A stretch of 64,000 nt of DNA. Source: Chloranthus sessilifolius. Lineage: Eukaryota > Streptophyta > Magnoliopsida > Chloranthales > Chloranthaceae. Below, piece after piece: positions 1-11,730 of the stretch. Positions within the stretch are counted from its first letter, which is position 1; every line of letters begins with the position of its first letter. The notes under the pieces are model-generated. The model ran no database searches and was not told the DNA's origin. It was given only the letters and a program-made list of their open reading frames with translations. A program made the position numbers and the translations under genes. Where the stretch lies: the NCBI GenBank assembly GCA_021018995.1, contig CM037587.1, forward strand, positions 72,001,604 through 72,065,603. Direction: 5' to 3'.

Positions 1-150
1 TGGAGGGATGTGTTCCCTAACTAATCCTCCATCTCTTCTTCCGGTGGTTCGTTTGGATGCTTTGCTCCTTGCTTTGTGTCCGTTTTGGGTCTCCAGTTTT
101 TATTTTTGGTTGTAAGTTATGTTTTAGGTTTTCATTTTGGGTTGTAAGTT

Positions 151-168
151 CAGGAGGTATGTCTCCTG
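151..168 (+). other. 3'-end-like hairpin, copy 1
   Basis: CAGGAG-GTATGT-CTCCTG is a perfect 6-bp stem. It is followed by GTGATATTGTTAA and an AT-rich tail containing AAATAAAG-like poly(A) signals. The hairpin resembles those at 1358 and 5372 in position, loop and following sequence. Confidence 0.5.
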
Positions 169-1357
169 TGATATTGTTAAGTTTTAAATTATAAATAAAG
201 GGCATTTCTTTTGTTTTATTATGCTTGTTTATTGATTTAATTTATTGATGGATTAGTTGGATTTATTTGACTTGTTACAGTTTAGGATTTAGTTTAGCTT
301 AGAGTTTTATTTTCAAGATTAGTTTATCTTATATAATTTCCCTTAGGGGGTTTACTTGGTTCTGATGGGTTTGCTAGGGGGATTTTTTTTTGCTGGGTCT
401 CCAAACAAGTTAGGTTCCTATTTTAGAGAGTTTCCTTTTTTGAATTTAAGGTTTAAGGTATTTTGTTGGTCTTAGGTTTTACTTGAGATGACTTTGGCTA
501 AAAGGTGTGAGTTTTTCTCTTCTCAAAAGTTCTCAATGGGTGTTAGGTGTTTGAATCTGATTGGTTTATCTAGGTTTGGGGGATAGTGTTTCCTTGGAAT
601 AAGTGTTGTGTGATTATTGGTTCATCTAGATTATTATGGATTATGGTTTTTCAAAGGAGGGTATGTGTTTGGTTTTGGATTTAATTAAATTGGGAGGGCT
701 TTCAACATGTGACACTTGTCACTCTGTGGTTCAGGAAGGTATAGTTTATAAATGTATGAGTCAGGGCTTTGGGTTCTTGTTGTTTGTTTTGGATTTTTAT
801 TTCAAGTTTTAGGGCATTTTTTTTGTTTTGTTTAAGATTTAGGGTATTTTTTGTCCATTAATGTCTTTTCTTCCTTTCTATTTTATATCCCGGGTACTAA
901 ACCCGAGGTGTTGTGATTATTGAATGGATTATTGATAATGAATGAGATTGGGAATGCAAGGTAGCGGTTGAATTGCTACCATGCTAAGGGAAGAGGTGGA
1001 GGAGAAAAAGTTGATAGAGAGGAAACCCAAGGATAAGGCAGGGTCAGAGTTCTCGTGACCGATGCCTATGTTCCCTCAGTAGGCTCTGCGAATTTAGTGT
1101 TAGTTGCTCCTCCTTTTTAAGGTTTCCAAGGTGAGTTTCCATCAGTGGATCCCGCAGGTCCTGGGTGGCTTTTCGTGAGCCACTCTCTCTTTTCTGCCGG
1201 CTCGGGGCTAGGGGAAGAGGTTATCACGGTTAGAATTCGTTCAGGGTGCGTTCCTCCTCCGGGCTTCTCTGAAATTTCTAGTTTCCCGAATGAATCCGGA
1301 TTCGGGCATTGCCTGAATGTGCAGATTTTAAGTTCTTTATTTTAATTTGTATATTCA

Positions 1358-1371
1358 GAGGGTATGCCCTC
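1358..1371 (+). other. 3'-end-like hairpin, copy 2
   Basis: GAGGG-TATG-CCCTC is a perfect 5-bp stem with a TATG loop. It is followed by GATGTATTTTGTAA, the same layout as copies 1 and 3. Confidence 0.5.
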
Positions 1372-1845
1372 GATGTATTTTGTAATTTATTTATTTATTT
1401 ATGAAGTGATTATGTTTTCAATTTCTTTTGTGGTTTTTAGTTAATTAGTTTGATTTGTTTGGTATCTCATTCGACTCATTTTGAATGTGATGTTTCTTTG
1501 TTTGAGTTCGGTTTGACTTTATTTATTTGGATTCTTTTCGTGTGTTGGGGGTAGTTTTTTTTTAGTTTTTTTAGTTTAGTTTTGTCCGAGCATATAGACA
1601 AAAAGGGGGGCTTTTTTTCTTTTGTAGTTTAATTTGGTATTAATTGGGTTGTGTGTGATGTAGGCGCATTCTTTTTAGTTTTAGATTGGTATTAGTTGGG
1701 ATAAAATTTTTGTGTTTTGTTTTGGTCTTAGTTTGGGGAAAGTTTTTTATTAGCTTTGGTTGGAGTGTGTAAATGGTGTCGGGAGTCTCCTGGTTTAGGC
1801 CTGTGAAAGCACTATTCTGGGCACATATTTTTTTGTTTTCTAGGG

Positions 1846-2212
1846 AATTGTGTGCATTCCTCCTAGCGGATAAACGAATTGCGCGCCAAGATTAAAGCAT
1901 GCATTCCAAGGCATCAAAAGGTTATTACGCGTCAGAATACAGTCATTTAACCGAGTTAAACGCAGGGTGAGAGGCACTGTATTAGGGCGGTGGCCAATTA
2001 CTGTTGAAGTGACTGTTGGCATTCGCACGTGCACCGGTTTGGGCACTTTATGTGATTTCGCACCTGGCGGGCAATGCGAAACCCAGTGGTCGGGTTATTT
2101 TGAGCAGGCGACGATTAGGTTACACACTCAAGATCGGTCGTGTAATCCGAATTATGCGCGATTAGAGTGGTGTGTGATTGGTTTAGGCGCCTAGATTTAT
2201 GCGCGCGATTCA
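1846..2212 (+). repeat. cluster of GCGC-centred half-palindromes upstream of the PMD-like gene
   Basis: Loose repeats of a motif close to GAATTGCGCGCAATTC lie in this interval, for example GAATTGCGCGCC, TTATTACGCGTC, ATTCGCACGTGC, AATTATGCGCGATTAG and TTATGCGCGCGATTC. They end just before a TATA box. The core resembles that of the array in the Tat LTR at 19.5-19.9 kb, which suggests that this promoter belongs to, or came from, a mobile element of similar type. Spacing is irregular, so this is a binding-site cluster and not a satellite. Confidence 0.55.
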
Positions 2213-2221
2213 ACTATTCCC

Positions 2222-2228
2222 TATAAAT
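2222..2228 (+). promoter_or_regulatory. TATA box of the PMD-like gene
   Basis: TATAAAT in the context CCCTATAAATGG lies about 180 bases before the first plausible coding bases, directly after the GCGC motif cluster. Position and context fit a plant core promoter. No transcript evidence is available here. Confidence 0.55.
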
Positions 2229-2401
2229 GGCTTAAAGTTCTTCATTTTTATCGCGCGATCCATTTTGGTCTCCGATTTTCTTTTTTCTTATTTCTTTGCA
2301 CTCCGATTTTTGTGTTTTTGTGATATCTCATGATCCGGTCGTCCATTTCAAGCACTGTTTCTTTCATTCTCTTCAGTTCTTTGAGCTCTTTGTTTTAGGA
2401 T

Positions 2402-5265
2402 GGAGTATGAGGGTGTGGGTTCTATCCATCTATATTAGAGATGGAGCAGATGTTATCGGCAGAGATTGGTGAGTCTTCCGAGGCTTGGACCAGTGTCGTT
2501 GCTGTGGTGGTGATGGGTCGAGAGCCCGTGGTGGAGCCGAGGTTGGCTATGGATAGGGTGCTTCAAGTGTTTTTGATGCACTTCCTTGGTGCAATGCTCT
2601 TTTCTTCTTCGACTTGGGGATGCCTCACTAGATTATTTCTGATGATTATTGGGTATTTAGATCGGATTCCTACCTATGCGTGGGTGCGGCCACGTTGGCG
2701 CATCTCTATGAGCAGCTTTACCGTCGGGGATAGGGCATCGTGTCAATCAGAGGTTTCCTTCCGTTCATCCAGGTGAGTTTTAGTTAATTGGTATCATGAT
2801 GTTTTTAGTTTGGTTAATTTTTTTAGTTGTAGTGACGATCTTAGTGTTTCTTCTCATGCATCATTGTTGTTGCTATGTTTTCTTTTTAGTTTTGGGCGTA
2901 CGACCATTTCACTTTTCTTTGTCCGGGGGTTCTGGCGGAGATTACGTTCACGTTCCCGCAGATGCATGTGTGGAGGGAGGCATTGAGGGGTTGTCGTTGG
3001 TCTTCGGATCTTCAGACTGGACGAGGCCTCTTCGAGGACATGCACGCGGGGTAGGTATGTATCGTCATGTTCTTATTTTGCTTTGTCTTGTTTTGGGGTC
3101 CTTAGGATCTAAGATTTCATTGATGGGCTCGCTTGCTTGTTTGGATATAGGTTATCTGAGGTCCTACGAGGAAGGGGAGGACGCTGACGTGCCCGTGATT
3201 CAGTCTGGCTGGCCCTTCTTCGATGTGGAGATATGGGTCCATTGTTTTGAGAGGGTGGAGAGGATCCACATATCTCGATTGGTACGGCAGCTAGGGCTTG
3301 CTTACGGAGTCCCTCTAGAGATTCGCCATAAGGTGGCGAAAAGGATGATCGACCCTCCTGGCGGAAATTTTATGGAGCAGATGGCGCTTTAGATAGCCGA
3401 TTTTAGAGCTAGGGGGACCAGCGTTACAGGGACGCATGATGAGGCGGACGTCCGAGAGTATGGGAGATGGTTTGTTTCATTAGGTGTTGGGCGCCTCTTC
3501 ACACATCCCTTCCATGGGAGTGGTTCTTTTACAGTCGGCGGGCCGGAGTTAGTGTCAGCATTGAGGGAGAGGCTGGCGGTACTGGAGCAGGGCCATCTCA
3601 TTGCCAGCGTGCGAGGGGCGTTAGATGCCCTTCATAGGGAGATGGAGTAGATGGGGTGTGCTCCTCGTCCTGATGCGGAGATGTTGCACTCCTTGACCTT
3701 CTCAGTTGCTCAGGCTAGGGCAGTGGAGGATGAATTGGGGGCTCAACTAGCGAAGACTCGACGACTATTGGTGAGTTAATTTGTTGGTCTTAATTGTATT
3801 GCATTGACTTGGTCTTTCAGTCGTTCTAACATAGTTGCAGTGTTTTATTTTATCTCTAGCAGTCTGAGAGGGAGGCCAAGGTCGCCAGTCGTACGGTGAT
3901 GATCGAGCTGTTGTGCTACCAACAGGCCAGCCTAGCGATGGAGGCCAGTCTATGTTCTGAGATTGACCGATTGGCAAGCGTCTATATGCACTTGGTTTCG
4001 TTAACTGTTTAGTGTCGTGAGCTTTCTAACTCATGTGTCTTATTGTTATTCACAAAGAGCCGAGCTCGCTGCTGGGGGTCCCGTTCCAGTATTTGATCCA
4101 TCTTCAGTTGCTTCCTCCAGTCGAGAGGATCCAGCGATGGCCCAACTTAGGGCCAAGCTAGATCATTGGGTAAGTTCCTCATTCTTCCAATTAGTTTGTG
4201 TAATTGTATTAGTTTGTTAAGTTCACTATTTTACTTTCTTAATAGTTTACTAACATCATGTGGTATTTTAGTGCCGGGTTACTGAGGATTTGCAGACGAG
4301 GGAGGCGACTGCTGGCTCTCTACGTCCCGAGAGTCAGGTATAATTTCTGGTTTGGCATAATTCAGTTTAGGTTACTTCCTTCTATTTGTTCTGCTATATT
4401 TTGCTTTGGCTTGTTTGTTTTTCTTTGTGCAGGCAACTCCAGACTCTGCTCCTGAGGCTCTCCCTCAGGAGTCTGTTCTTATCCCTACTCAGGTACATTT
4501 TAGTTATGACATTTATGGCTTATTTGTTATCGTAGCATTTATCTAATGTATTTGTTCATTTTCATTGCAGTCATCTAGGTTTGCTGTCCCTTTCGTGACT
4601 CTCGCCGATCCCGTGACCATGGAGACGGTCGAGCAACTTTTGGAGGAGAGGCTGGATCTTGTATGGTCCTTTCCTTTCCAAAGTTTTTTTGGTTCATATA
4701 TGTATATATTGGCTTTATTTGACTTGGTATGGTTACGTAGGTTCGTCAACTTGAGGAGGTGTGGCTAGAGGCGACACGAGCGCGCGCCACTCCTGAGGCA
4801 AGATGGATCCTCGGGGAGGTGCAGAGTCGTGAGGACTTGGTTATTAAGATGATGGTCAAGCAGAGGACTTAGGGGGAGGCATTGGAGGCGGCGCATTGAA
4901 CGACATGAGCGGAGATGCAGGTGACGCATCGGACGACATGAGCGGATCGGTTGCAGTATCATCTGATGAGGAGTGAGCGGGGGACGCATAGATTGGCTAG
5001 TCGGCTTGATGGGTCAGAGTCGAGGGCTATGGGTTCTTCAGCTGGGCAGTCTCGTCACACCTCTCATGGTCAGGTCAGGAGTGATACTCGTGAGGATTCA
5101 GTTGTTCGGGAGCTTCATGCGGGGTATCCTCCTCGTTCTCGATCGAGACTATCTATTAGCCAGACGAGTGAGGGGGGTTCTGTAGTTGGGCCTCGTCGCC
5201 TAGAGGTTCCGAGGACTTCGGGTGCCAAGATTGTATTTTTTGATGATCAATCTACAGATCTCTGA
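2402..5265 (+). pseudogene. multi-exon PMD-like (plant mobile domain) gene with coiled tail, decayed
   Basis: Three successive stretches resemble the plant mobile domain (aminotransferase-like PMD, PF10536 family): AATLAHLYEQLYR with RGFLPFIQ (to 2770), FWAYDHFTFLCP (2890-3050), and ERVERIHISRLVRQLGLAYG (3151-3390). They are separated by short GT-AG intervals (2771-2889 and 3051-3150). A charged, partly coiled-coil tail follows, split into small exon-like blocks by further GT-AG intervals. It ends in an Arg/Ser-rich frame (4951-5264). PMD proteins occur as host genes (the MAIN/MAIL family, nuclear, linked to silencing and meristem maintenance) and as passengers of Mu-like and gypsy elements. 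In-frame stops show that this copy is not functional as it stands. The exon boundaries are my reading only. The dense intron structure argues against a retrocopy. Confidence 0.6.
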
Positions 5266-5371
5266 GCTGATATACTAGCGACAATGGTTCTCGTCCATCC
5301 CAATGACAACGTAGGGAGTAGGGGTGTGTGTGTGTTTATTTTGTCCATTGAGTGTGTGATGTGTATATATA

Positions 5372-5387
5372 GAGGGGAATGCCCCCG
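5372..5387 (+). other. 3'-end hairpin, copy 3, after the PMD-like gene
   Basis: GAGGGGAATGCCCCCG forms a GC-rich stem around an AATG loop, followed by GTGACAATTGTAA and an A-rich tail. It lies about 110 bases after the last PMD-like stop codon, where a plant poly(A) region would be expected. Confidence 0.5.
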
Positions 5388-5389
5388 GT

Positions 5390-7685
5390 GACAATTGTAA
5401 AAAGAAAAGAAAACTTTGACACATATATATATGGAGATTTTTTATTTAGATGTACCTGATTGGCTCATTTTCTTTTAGTTACCTCTTGCATCTGCTTTTC
5501 GCTTTATAGTTCCTTTAGCACCGTCACCCGTCATCGGGACTTGGATGCTTCCTGAGCTGGCCCGGTGGTGGTTGAAGGTTACTTTACATCTGCACATAGA
5601 AAGGAACGTCATCAGTAATTTTTATTGTCCCCCTTGCTAGTTGTCAAGGGGGGTGAGTGTCTCAGACCGGGGTCTGGTAGTGAAAGACGGATAGAAGATT
5701 TTTTTATTTTATTTTATTTTTTTTATATTTTTAAATAAAAGTAATGCAATAGAGAAAGCAAATAGCTAAGAGGGAAATAATAAAATAATAAAATAAAAAT
5801 GCCTCAGTGTAGGAGCGTGGTAGTATCAGCAGTATAGTATCTTCGGTAGCATTCTCCGGATGGGAACTTCGTTATTCCTCGTCTTCTTTATGGGCAAGTC
5901 GGTGCTTCTGACATGACTCTCCTTCTGATCCAAAAAAATGCCCCAGCGTATAAATGCAATGGCGCTTTTCTAGGCTTTAGATGAACACTTTGGGTTTATA
6001 GGCAGTCATGGGTATTTGGTAAGTTAGTTTTGAAGAAAAGTTCATCAGTATTGTAGTCGAATCGGGGAAGGTCTCTTTGATTAGGTCAGTAGTATATGGG
6101 AGTCTATCTTAGGGTATTGGTCATCCTATCTGTGGTTATTAGGGAGAAGTATGGTAGGTGTAGTAGGTGATTGCATCAGTCATCATTCAACGGTTTTAAT
6201 TTCATTCCTAGGAGCATCCTGTGATTTATCATTCAAAATAAAAGTTAGAAGAGAGGGGTAAGGCTCAGTGATATGGGGGATAGTTTGTATCTAACATTTT
6301 TCAAAAGGGATGAGTAACAATCTTTTTCTCAGGGGGGTACGGGATGTCATGATTGAGCTCTTCATCATGTTTTGGTACTATCAAAATCCTACATTCTATG
6401 GTCAGCAGGAGTTTATCCTCCTCCCACAACCTTACGACGACATCTAGTAGCATGGGGACATCAGGGATGCCCTCACAGCTTGCTTATACACTTATAGTAA
6501 AGTTACCAGAGATGTCCTCATGGCCTGCTTATGCTTTCCTGAGTTCATTGACTTGTTCATTCGTTGTAATGCTCTCGCTCTATTTTTTTTTATATATGTA
6601 TTTTTTGAAAGCATCCTGCTAGCGCAAGAATAATGAGTTTTGATTGAACCTATCATCTTTATTTTTTTTGCTCTAACATCTCCTCCAATGGCAGGTGAAG
6701 GGAATGAGAATCGGGTGTTTCTTATGCTTTTAAAAGAGGTTAGGTAGGTCACTAGTCCTTCAATCAGATTGCCTGAATGAGAAAAGGTGGGCGAAAAATC
6801 AGATGTCTTAAAGATATTTCGAGGATTGAAGACGTATGACTAGTGAATGGGTCGTGACGACTATGGGGGTGGTAAGTATAAGTATATAACCATGGGATGT
6901 GATGATCATAAGGCTAAGGATAGTGTTTTCTGCTAATACAGAAATAGCAGAAAACATGAACTTATATCCCACAAATACTTTGGTCTCGAAAATGATATAA
7001 ACCATACACAGAAAACATCAAGTTGTCATATATACTTCAACGGACGGAGATTTCAGATCTAATTCATACGAGTTATTCATTCAGGTATAAGACCATAGCT
7101 AAGTAGATTTCTACCCAGTCAAGTAGTAGATTCTGACACTGTCAGTGTCAGGTAACAGCTCTAGTTAACAAATTTCTACACAATCAGGTGTAACAAGTAT
7201 AACATATTCCGTTAACACAGTGTTACACAATAAGGAGTAACCAGTAAATCAAACAGATTCAAATTAGTTCACGCCTACGTGCTGACACATTCAGGTTGAA
7301 ACAGTGAGGTGTAATAGATTAGATAGGCATATGTTGACACATTTAGGTCAACATAGTCAGTTGTAACAGATTAGCTAAGTATTCAGATTTCAGACTGTAC
7401 ATTTGACATGAAAGTCATTTTTCATACAACTAGAAAATCAATCCACAGGCCACCTGACATCAACACATCAATCCAGCCATTAACACTTCAATCCAGCTTT
7501 AATACTTCAATTGGTGTATATACTACATTAATGGCTTTTATTTTTGTTCTCAAGGTTCATCATTACTACCGGTATCAAAATCTCAAATTTAATGGTTTCA
7601 CATATTGAAAGGGTTCACACATAAGAAAGTTATTTCATGCCCATCCAAGCTAAAAGTTAGGGCTGCATACACAAATTTCAAGCAA
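5390..7685. other. unassigned sequence between PMD-like gene and Tat element
   Basis: No reading frame here resembles a protein I know. A strong hairpin pair lies at 5629-5676 and a T-rich run at 5699-5735. The part from 6300 to 7680 is AT-rich and has LTR-like texture, but I found no paired terminal repeats. It could be an LTR of another family or the far flank of the Tat insertion. Confidence 0.4.
5629..5676. other. two adjacent strong hairpins followed by T-rich run
   Basis: CCCCCTTG-ctagttgt-CAAGGGGG (5629-5652) is a perfect 8-bp GC-rich stem. Ten bases later CAGACC-GG-GGTCTG (5663-5676) is a perfect 6-bp stem. A T-rich run starts about 25 bases further on. The pair could be a transposon end or a processed RNA signal. 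I see no CTRR end that would make it a Helitron terminus. Confidence 0.45.
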
Positions 7686-7689
7686 TGAT

Positions 7690-8010
7690 AACATACACAT
7701 ACTTCCACTTGAACATAGAGGTGGCAATCTCTTATCATTGTCAGCTAGAAGTAGCCCTGCCGTGTAACTTGATCGGTGAGTCTCTGTCTATCAGAGTGGG
7801 CGCCGCAGGTACTAGCGTGTGCTTCTCAGATGATGTATTATCCTTCGGTAGTCGTGACACATCGTATTAGTACTCTTTTAGTGAAGGCTTCTTTGTATAA
7901 TATTTTGTCAAGTATGTAGAATCGGGCACATTGGTTCCGTACTAGTCTTCCGTTCGATCTTCGTGACATATGGAGGAATGTGTTGATGCTTCAAGAAGTT
8001 TCAAATATTG
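7690..8010 (-). pseudogene. Tat integrase, N-terminal part (fossil)
   Basis: Minus-strand translation gives blocks resembling the start of gypsy integrase and its HHCC zinc region, such as CARFYILDKILYKEAF and a later RQGYF-like block. It lies directly downstream of the second RNase H, as in Tat elements. Similarity ends near 7690. Identification rests on these blocks only. Confidence 0.5.
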
Positions 8011-8189
8011 AAATACCATGACTGTCCATCGTCAGTTGGTGATTTTTCAAATCTAAACATTGCGACTTTGATTTCTGCTTTGACGTGATTTTTTGGAGTG
8101 ATTGCTTCTTTTGATCTTGAATTTGTGAAGAGGATTGGTAATTCTCTCTTAACGGTCCATGCTATCTCGTGGGCAGGCACTGTTAATTT

Positions 8190-8560
8190 TTTGATGAAGA
8201 AGGTCTTGGTACTTTAGCCGAGGGGTATTTGGATAACAGAAGCTAATATAGCTAAGGAATCTGCTAGCTCATTTTCTAATCTAAGGATGTGCGTAAAAGA
8301 GATTCTTTTAAATTTCTTTACCAAATATTGAGCGGTTTCTAAATATGCCATTAGTCTCTTTTCTTTAGTTTTCCATTCACCTATGACTTGCGAGATTACT
8401 AGCTTAGAATCACTGATAGTTTTCAACTGTTTAACACCTAATTACAGTGCTACTCATAGTCCAACTATAAAAGCTTTGTATTCTGTAATATTATTCGTGA
8501 CAGAGAAGTCTAGTTGAAAAGCTTTAGGTATGACCACTCCTTCCGGGCTTAGGAGGACTA
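8190..8560 (-). pseudogene. second (archaeal-type) RNase H of the Tat element (fossil)
   Basis: Translation includes ISDSKLVISQVIGEW and LRLENELADSLAILAS, matching the DS-LVI-Q and N--AD-LA-LAS motifs of the extra RNase H that Tat elements carry after their ordinary RNase H. It is an RNA-DNA hybrid nuclease of reverse transcription. Its presence is the main reason for calling this element Tat. Confidence 0.75.
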
Positions 8561-8569
8561 TCCCGATGC

Positions 8570-10100
8570 CTTTCCCTTTGTGATTTAGAGCACCGTCAAA
8601 ATAGAGAGTTCATGAGGTCTTATTGGGCTCTTTGTTATGAATCGTGAGTAAGTCTTCATCGGGGAAATCCAAGTGTATAGGTTCATCATTCGGGAGTCTG
8701 TGAGATGATCGGCAATGGCTTGTCCCTTAATCATCTTCTGCGTGACATAAGTGATATCGAATTCTTGCAATAGCATATGCTAGCGAGCAATCTTTCCTGA
8801 TATTATGAGCTTTTCGAATACGTACTTCAGAGGGTCCATTCGGGCTAGTATCTTATGTGCTTCGAAGTAGTGTCATAATTTGGTTGAAGCCCATACCAAC
8901 GTGAGGCAGGTCTTCTCCATGGGAGTGTATTTTCGGTCATACTCAATCACCGTTCTACTAAGGTAGTAAATGACTTTCTCTCTCTTACCATCTTCTTCAT
9001 ATTATCCCAGGATTACTCCCATTATTTTGTCATTCGCTGAGAGGTATAAGATTAGGGGTATTCTAGGAATTGATGGTGTTAGTATGGGAAGATTGAGAAG
9101 GTACTTTTTTATGTTATCGAAGGCTTACTGACATTGGTCATCCCATTTATATTCAGTTCCTCCTTTAAGTAGCCTGTAGAAAGGATCGCATCTGTCTGAA
9201 TGTTGGGAGATGAATCTCCTAATGAATTACAATCTTCCTATCAGGCCTTGTAATTCTTTGATATTACTGGGAGGTGGCATCTCAAGGATGGCTCTGACTT
9301 TCGCAAGGTCGACTTCGATCCCTCGCTTACTGACTATGAAACCAAGTAACTTTTTGGAGGTGACTCCGAAGACGCATTTCTTTGGGTTCATTTTCAACTG
9401 ATATTTCTTAGCTCTTTGTAACACTAGTTGGAGCGCCTAAACATGTCCTACTCGCATTTGGGACTTCACTAATATATCATCGACGTAGACTTCTACACAC
9501 TTATATATCATGTCATGAAAAATAGCCATCATGGCGCATTGGTACGTGGCTCCTACATTCTTGAGCCCAAAAGGCATGACAACGTAGAAGTAAGTTCCCT
9601 ATGGTGTGGTGAAAGAAGTCTTCTCTTGGTTGGACTCTGCTAATTCAATCTGATTATACCCAGAAAAACCATCTACAAATGATAGCATCTCATGTCTCGC
9701 AGTGTTGTCGACGAGAGTGTCAATATGTGGAAGTGGGAAGTTATCTTTTGGGCATGCCTGATTGAGGTTTCGAAAGTCAATGCAAACCCATACTCTGCCG
9801 TCTTTCTTGGCGACAGGTACTATGTTGGCGACTCACTTGGGGTAGAGGACAACTCGAATGAATTTGGCTTTGTGTAACTTGTCAACTTTCTCTTTAACTT
9901 GAAGGGCTATTTGTGGGTGCATCCTACGGAGTTTCTGCTTAACGAGTTTCACATCTGATTCAAAGACAAGACGATGTTCTACTAAACTTGGGTCTAAACC
10001 AGGCATATCCTCTTGTAAGACTTGTGCAATTTGTTGGTGTTCCTTAGAGTTAAGCGTTGCACTAATTAGTAGCTTCTTGGGTTTCTCATTAGTACCGAAA
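8570..10100 (-). pseudogene. Tat reverse transcriptase and first RNase H (fossil)
   Basis: At 9227-9424 the minus strand reads KYQLKMNPKKCVFGV and LLGFIVSKRGIEVD, the C-terminal RT motifs of gypsy elements. LLQEFDITYVTQKMIKGQAI at 8700-8776 is the RNase H to linker segment typical of Tat. The upstream part (about 9430-10100) keeps further RT-like blocks in several frames. In the family these domains copy genomic RNA into DNA in the cytoplasmic particle. Broken several times. Confidence 0.75.
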
Positions 10101-10159
10101 TTGATTTCTTCCGTGAGTTCCGCAGCAACTTGGGTTTGCTCGTCGAAACACTTGAGAAA

Positions 10160-11600
10160 TCCATTAGAAGTCTTGTGTCTCTTTGATGACTAGTGTTCCT
10201 TCTTCATCCTTGGTAAACTCGTATACTGCAAAATTACTACACTGGAGATTTGATTTTGCAAAAGGTAACTCTTCATAGACACAATTTATAACCGAGAGAT
10301 CTTCGGTAAGGTAAAGGTCAAGGCTATTGATTCTTCTCTCAAAGTCATGAAGTATTTCGTCTGGTATGATCACTAACTTGTTATTTAGCCTGGTTACTTT
10401 GCACCCTTATGCGGGGGATAAGATAGAAGTATTAGAAGAAAAGTCTCCTTGTTGGTCGCAAACTTGAGTCGGGATGAAGGGTTTCCTTTCTTTTATGAAG
10501 TTTTCTAATTTTCTTAGATTTTATATCTCTGAATTTTTAGGGTTTTCTACTTTTCCTATTTTTAAAATTTTTGATAATAAATATGGTACAAGGTCGGTCG
10601 CCTCAAGGGGCACCGGGAGAGTTGCTTTCGCTAGCTGAGGGAGCGAGACGGTTGCTGGAGCCGTTCGAGCGATCCTTCGAGAAACATGGACCTATTGTGA
10701 ATTTGGCAATTTTTTTTGGATTCCCCAGCTAATGAGACCTTTTGAATGAGTGATGCGAGTGATAGTGGCACCGATGTTTGAATTTCCTCTACCATGTTAA
10801 TGGCCTCTTCTTCGAAGAAACTATGCAGATCATAGTCGATCAAACTATCCGCTTCTGAGTCATAATATGGTTGCTCTTCTTACCAAGAGGGATCTGCCAA
10901 GGGGTCCCCAGGGGCAGTGAGTTCTATCCCTTGAACTTTATAATATGCTAGGATGAGCACGCATGCTCGACGGTGAGGCTGAGAATGGTGGGAAATGCAT
11001 GGGCATTCCCATCCTTCTAACTTAGAGTCAGAGATGGTATCAAATTCATCTTCTTGATCTAATAGTGCTCAAAGTCCTAGATTAGCTTGCTCGGCTAACT
11101 CCAGTGTAGGGAAGTCTATCTAATAGTTTTTGTCATCACTCGAGGAAGGTTGCCACTCTTCCTTGAGAGAATCCTAAAATATTTGGAGTTGTGGCGCATC
11201 TGGGGATGAAGAAGCATCTAGTTCAAGTTCCTCTTCAAACTCTATGAGGGCGATGTGGGCGTTTCCCCCTAGGTCAACCAAATGACTGTTGGGATTTTTT
11301 GCTCCTTCTGTTGGTGGCCGAACTTGTAAGTCATTACTGGTTTCTGTTGTCGCTAGGTTGGAGTGATTCGATTCTTCCATTGTAGAACATCAGATCCAAT
11401 TAGCAAAGCATTCTAATATACTAGTGCATGCCCTACAGCGAGGTTGGTAAGGGTGAACGATACAAGGGGAATCCCATGGGCATTCCCATCCTCTAAGGCC
11501 AAGGTCGAGGCGGATGCTATATGGGTTAAGATTCTCTTGCGGGGTGTCGTCCTCTTCCCATCTTGAGCGTAGGTGCTCTTCCTCATCTTGCAAGGCTGCT
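10160..11600 (-). pseudogene. acidic linker region between G-patch and RT of the Tat element (fossil)
   Basis: The minus strand holds several short, acidic, low-similarity frames (for example 10164-10373, 10631-10843, 11174-11380 and 11390-11593). Tat elements have a long poorly conserved stretch between protease and RT, and this fits its position. No domain is recognised. Confidence 0.5.
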
Positions 11601-11730
11601 ATGTGAAAGTTCTCGTCGTTAGTGGATTCCCAATCTTCTAATTATAGACTCCTTTGAGCTATTTATCAATGTCGTCATTTAGATTTGTCAAATCGTTCAA
11701 CGCTTTGGCCATTCGTTCGATTTCCATTTC

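Larger units (their letters stand above)
1..1845. other. AT-rich non-coding stretch with decayed gene-like pieces
   Basis: T-rich on the + strand, with no convincing long reading frame. Two places (151-168 and 1358-1371) look like gene 3' ends because they carry the same hairpin plus TTGTAA-type tail seen after the PMD-like gene. A GC-richer patch at about 990-1320 may be decayed exon sequence, but I recognise no protein. The stretch is probably remains of earlier copies of the PMD-like unit or of its mobile carrier. The evidence is weak. Confidence 0.35.

Noticed and set aside
1145-1345. 66-codon frame on + as a possible small gene
   Set aside because: No homology, no promoter nearby, and it sits within decayed sequence ending at a 3'-end-like hairpin. 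Probably chance.
5629-5700. Helitron 3' end
   Set aside because: A hairpin is present, but no CTRR terminus and no matching TC 5' end were found.
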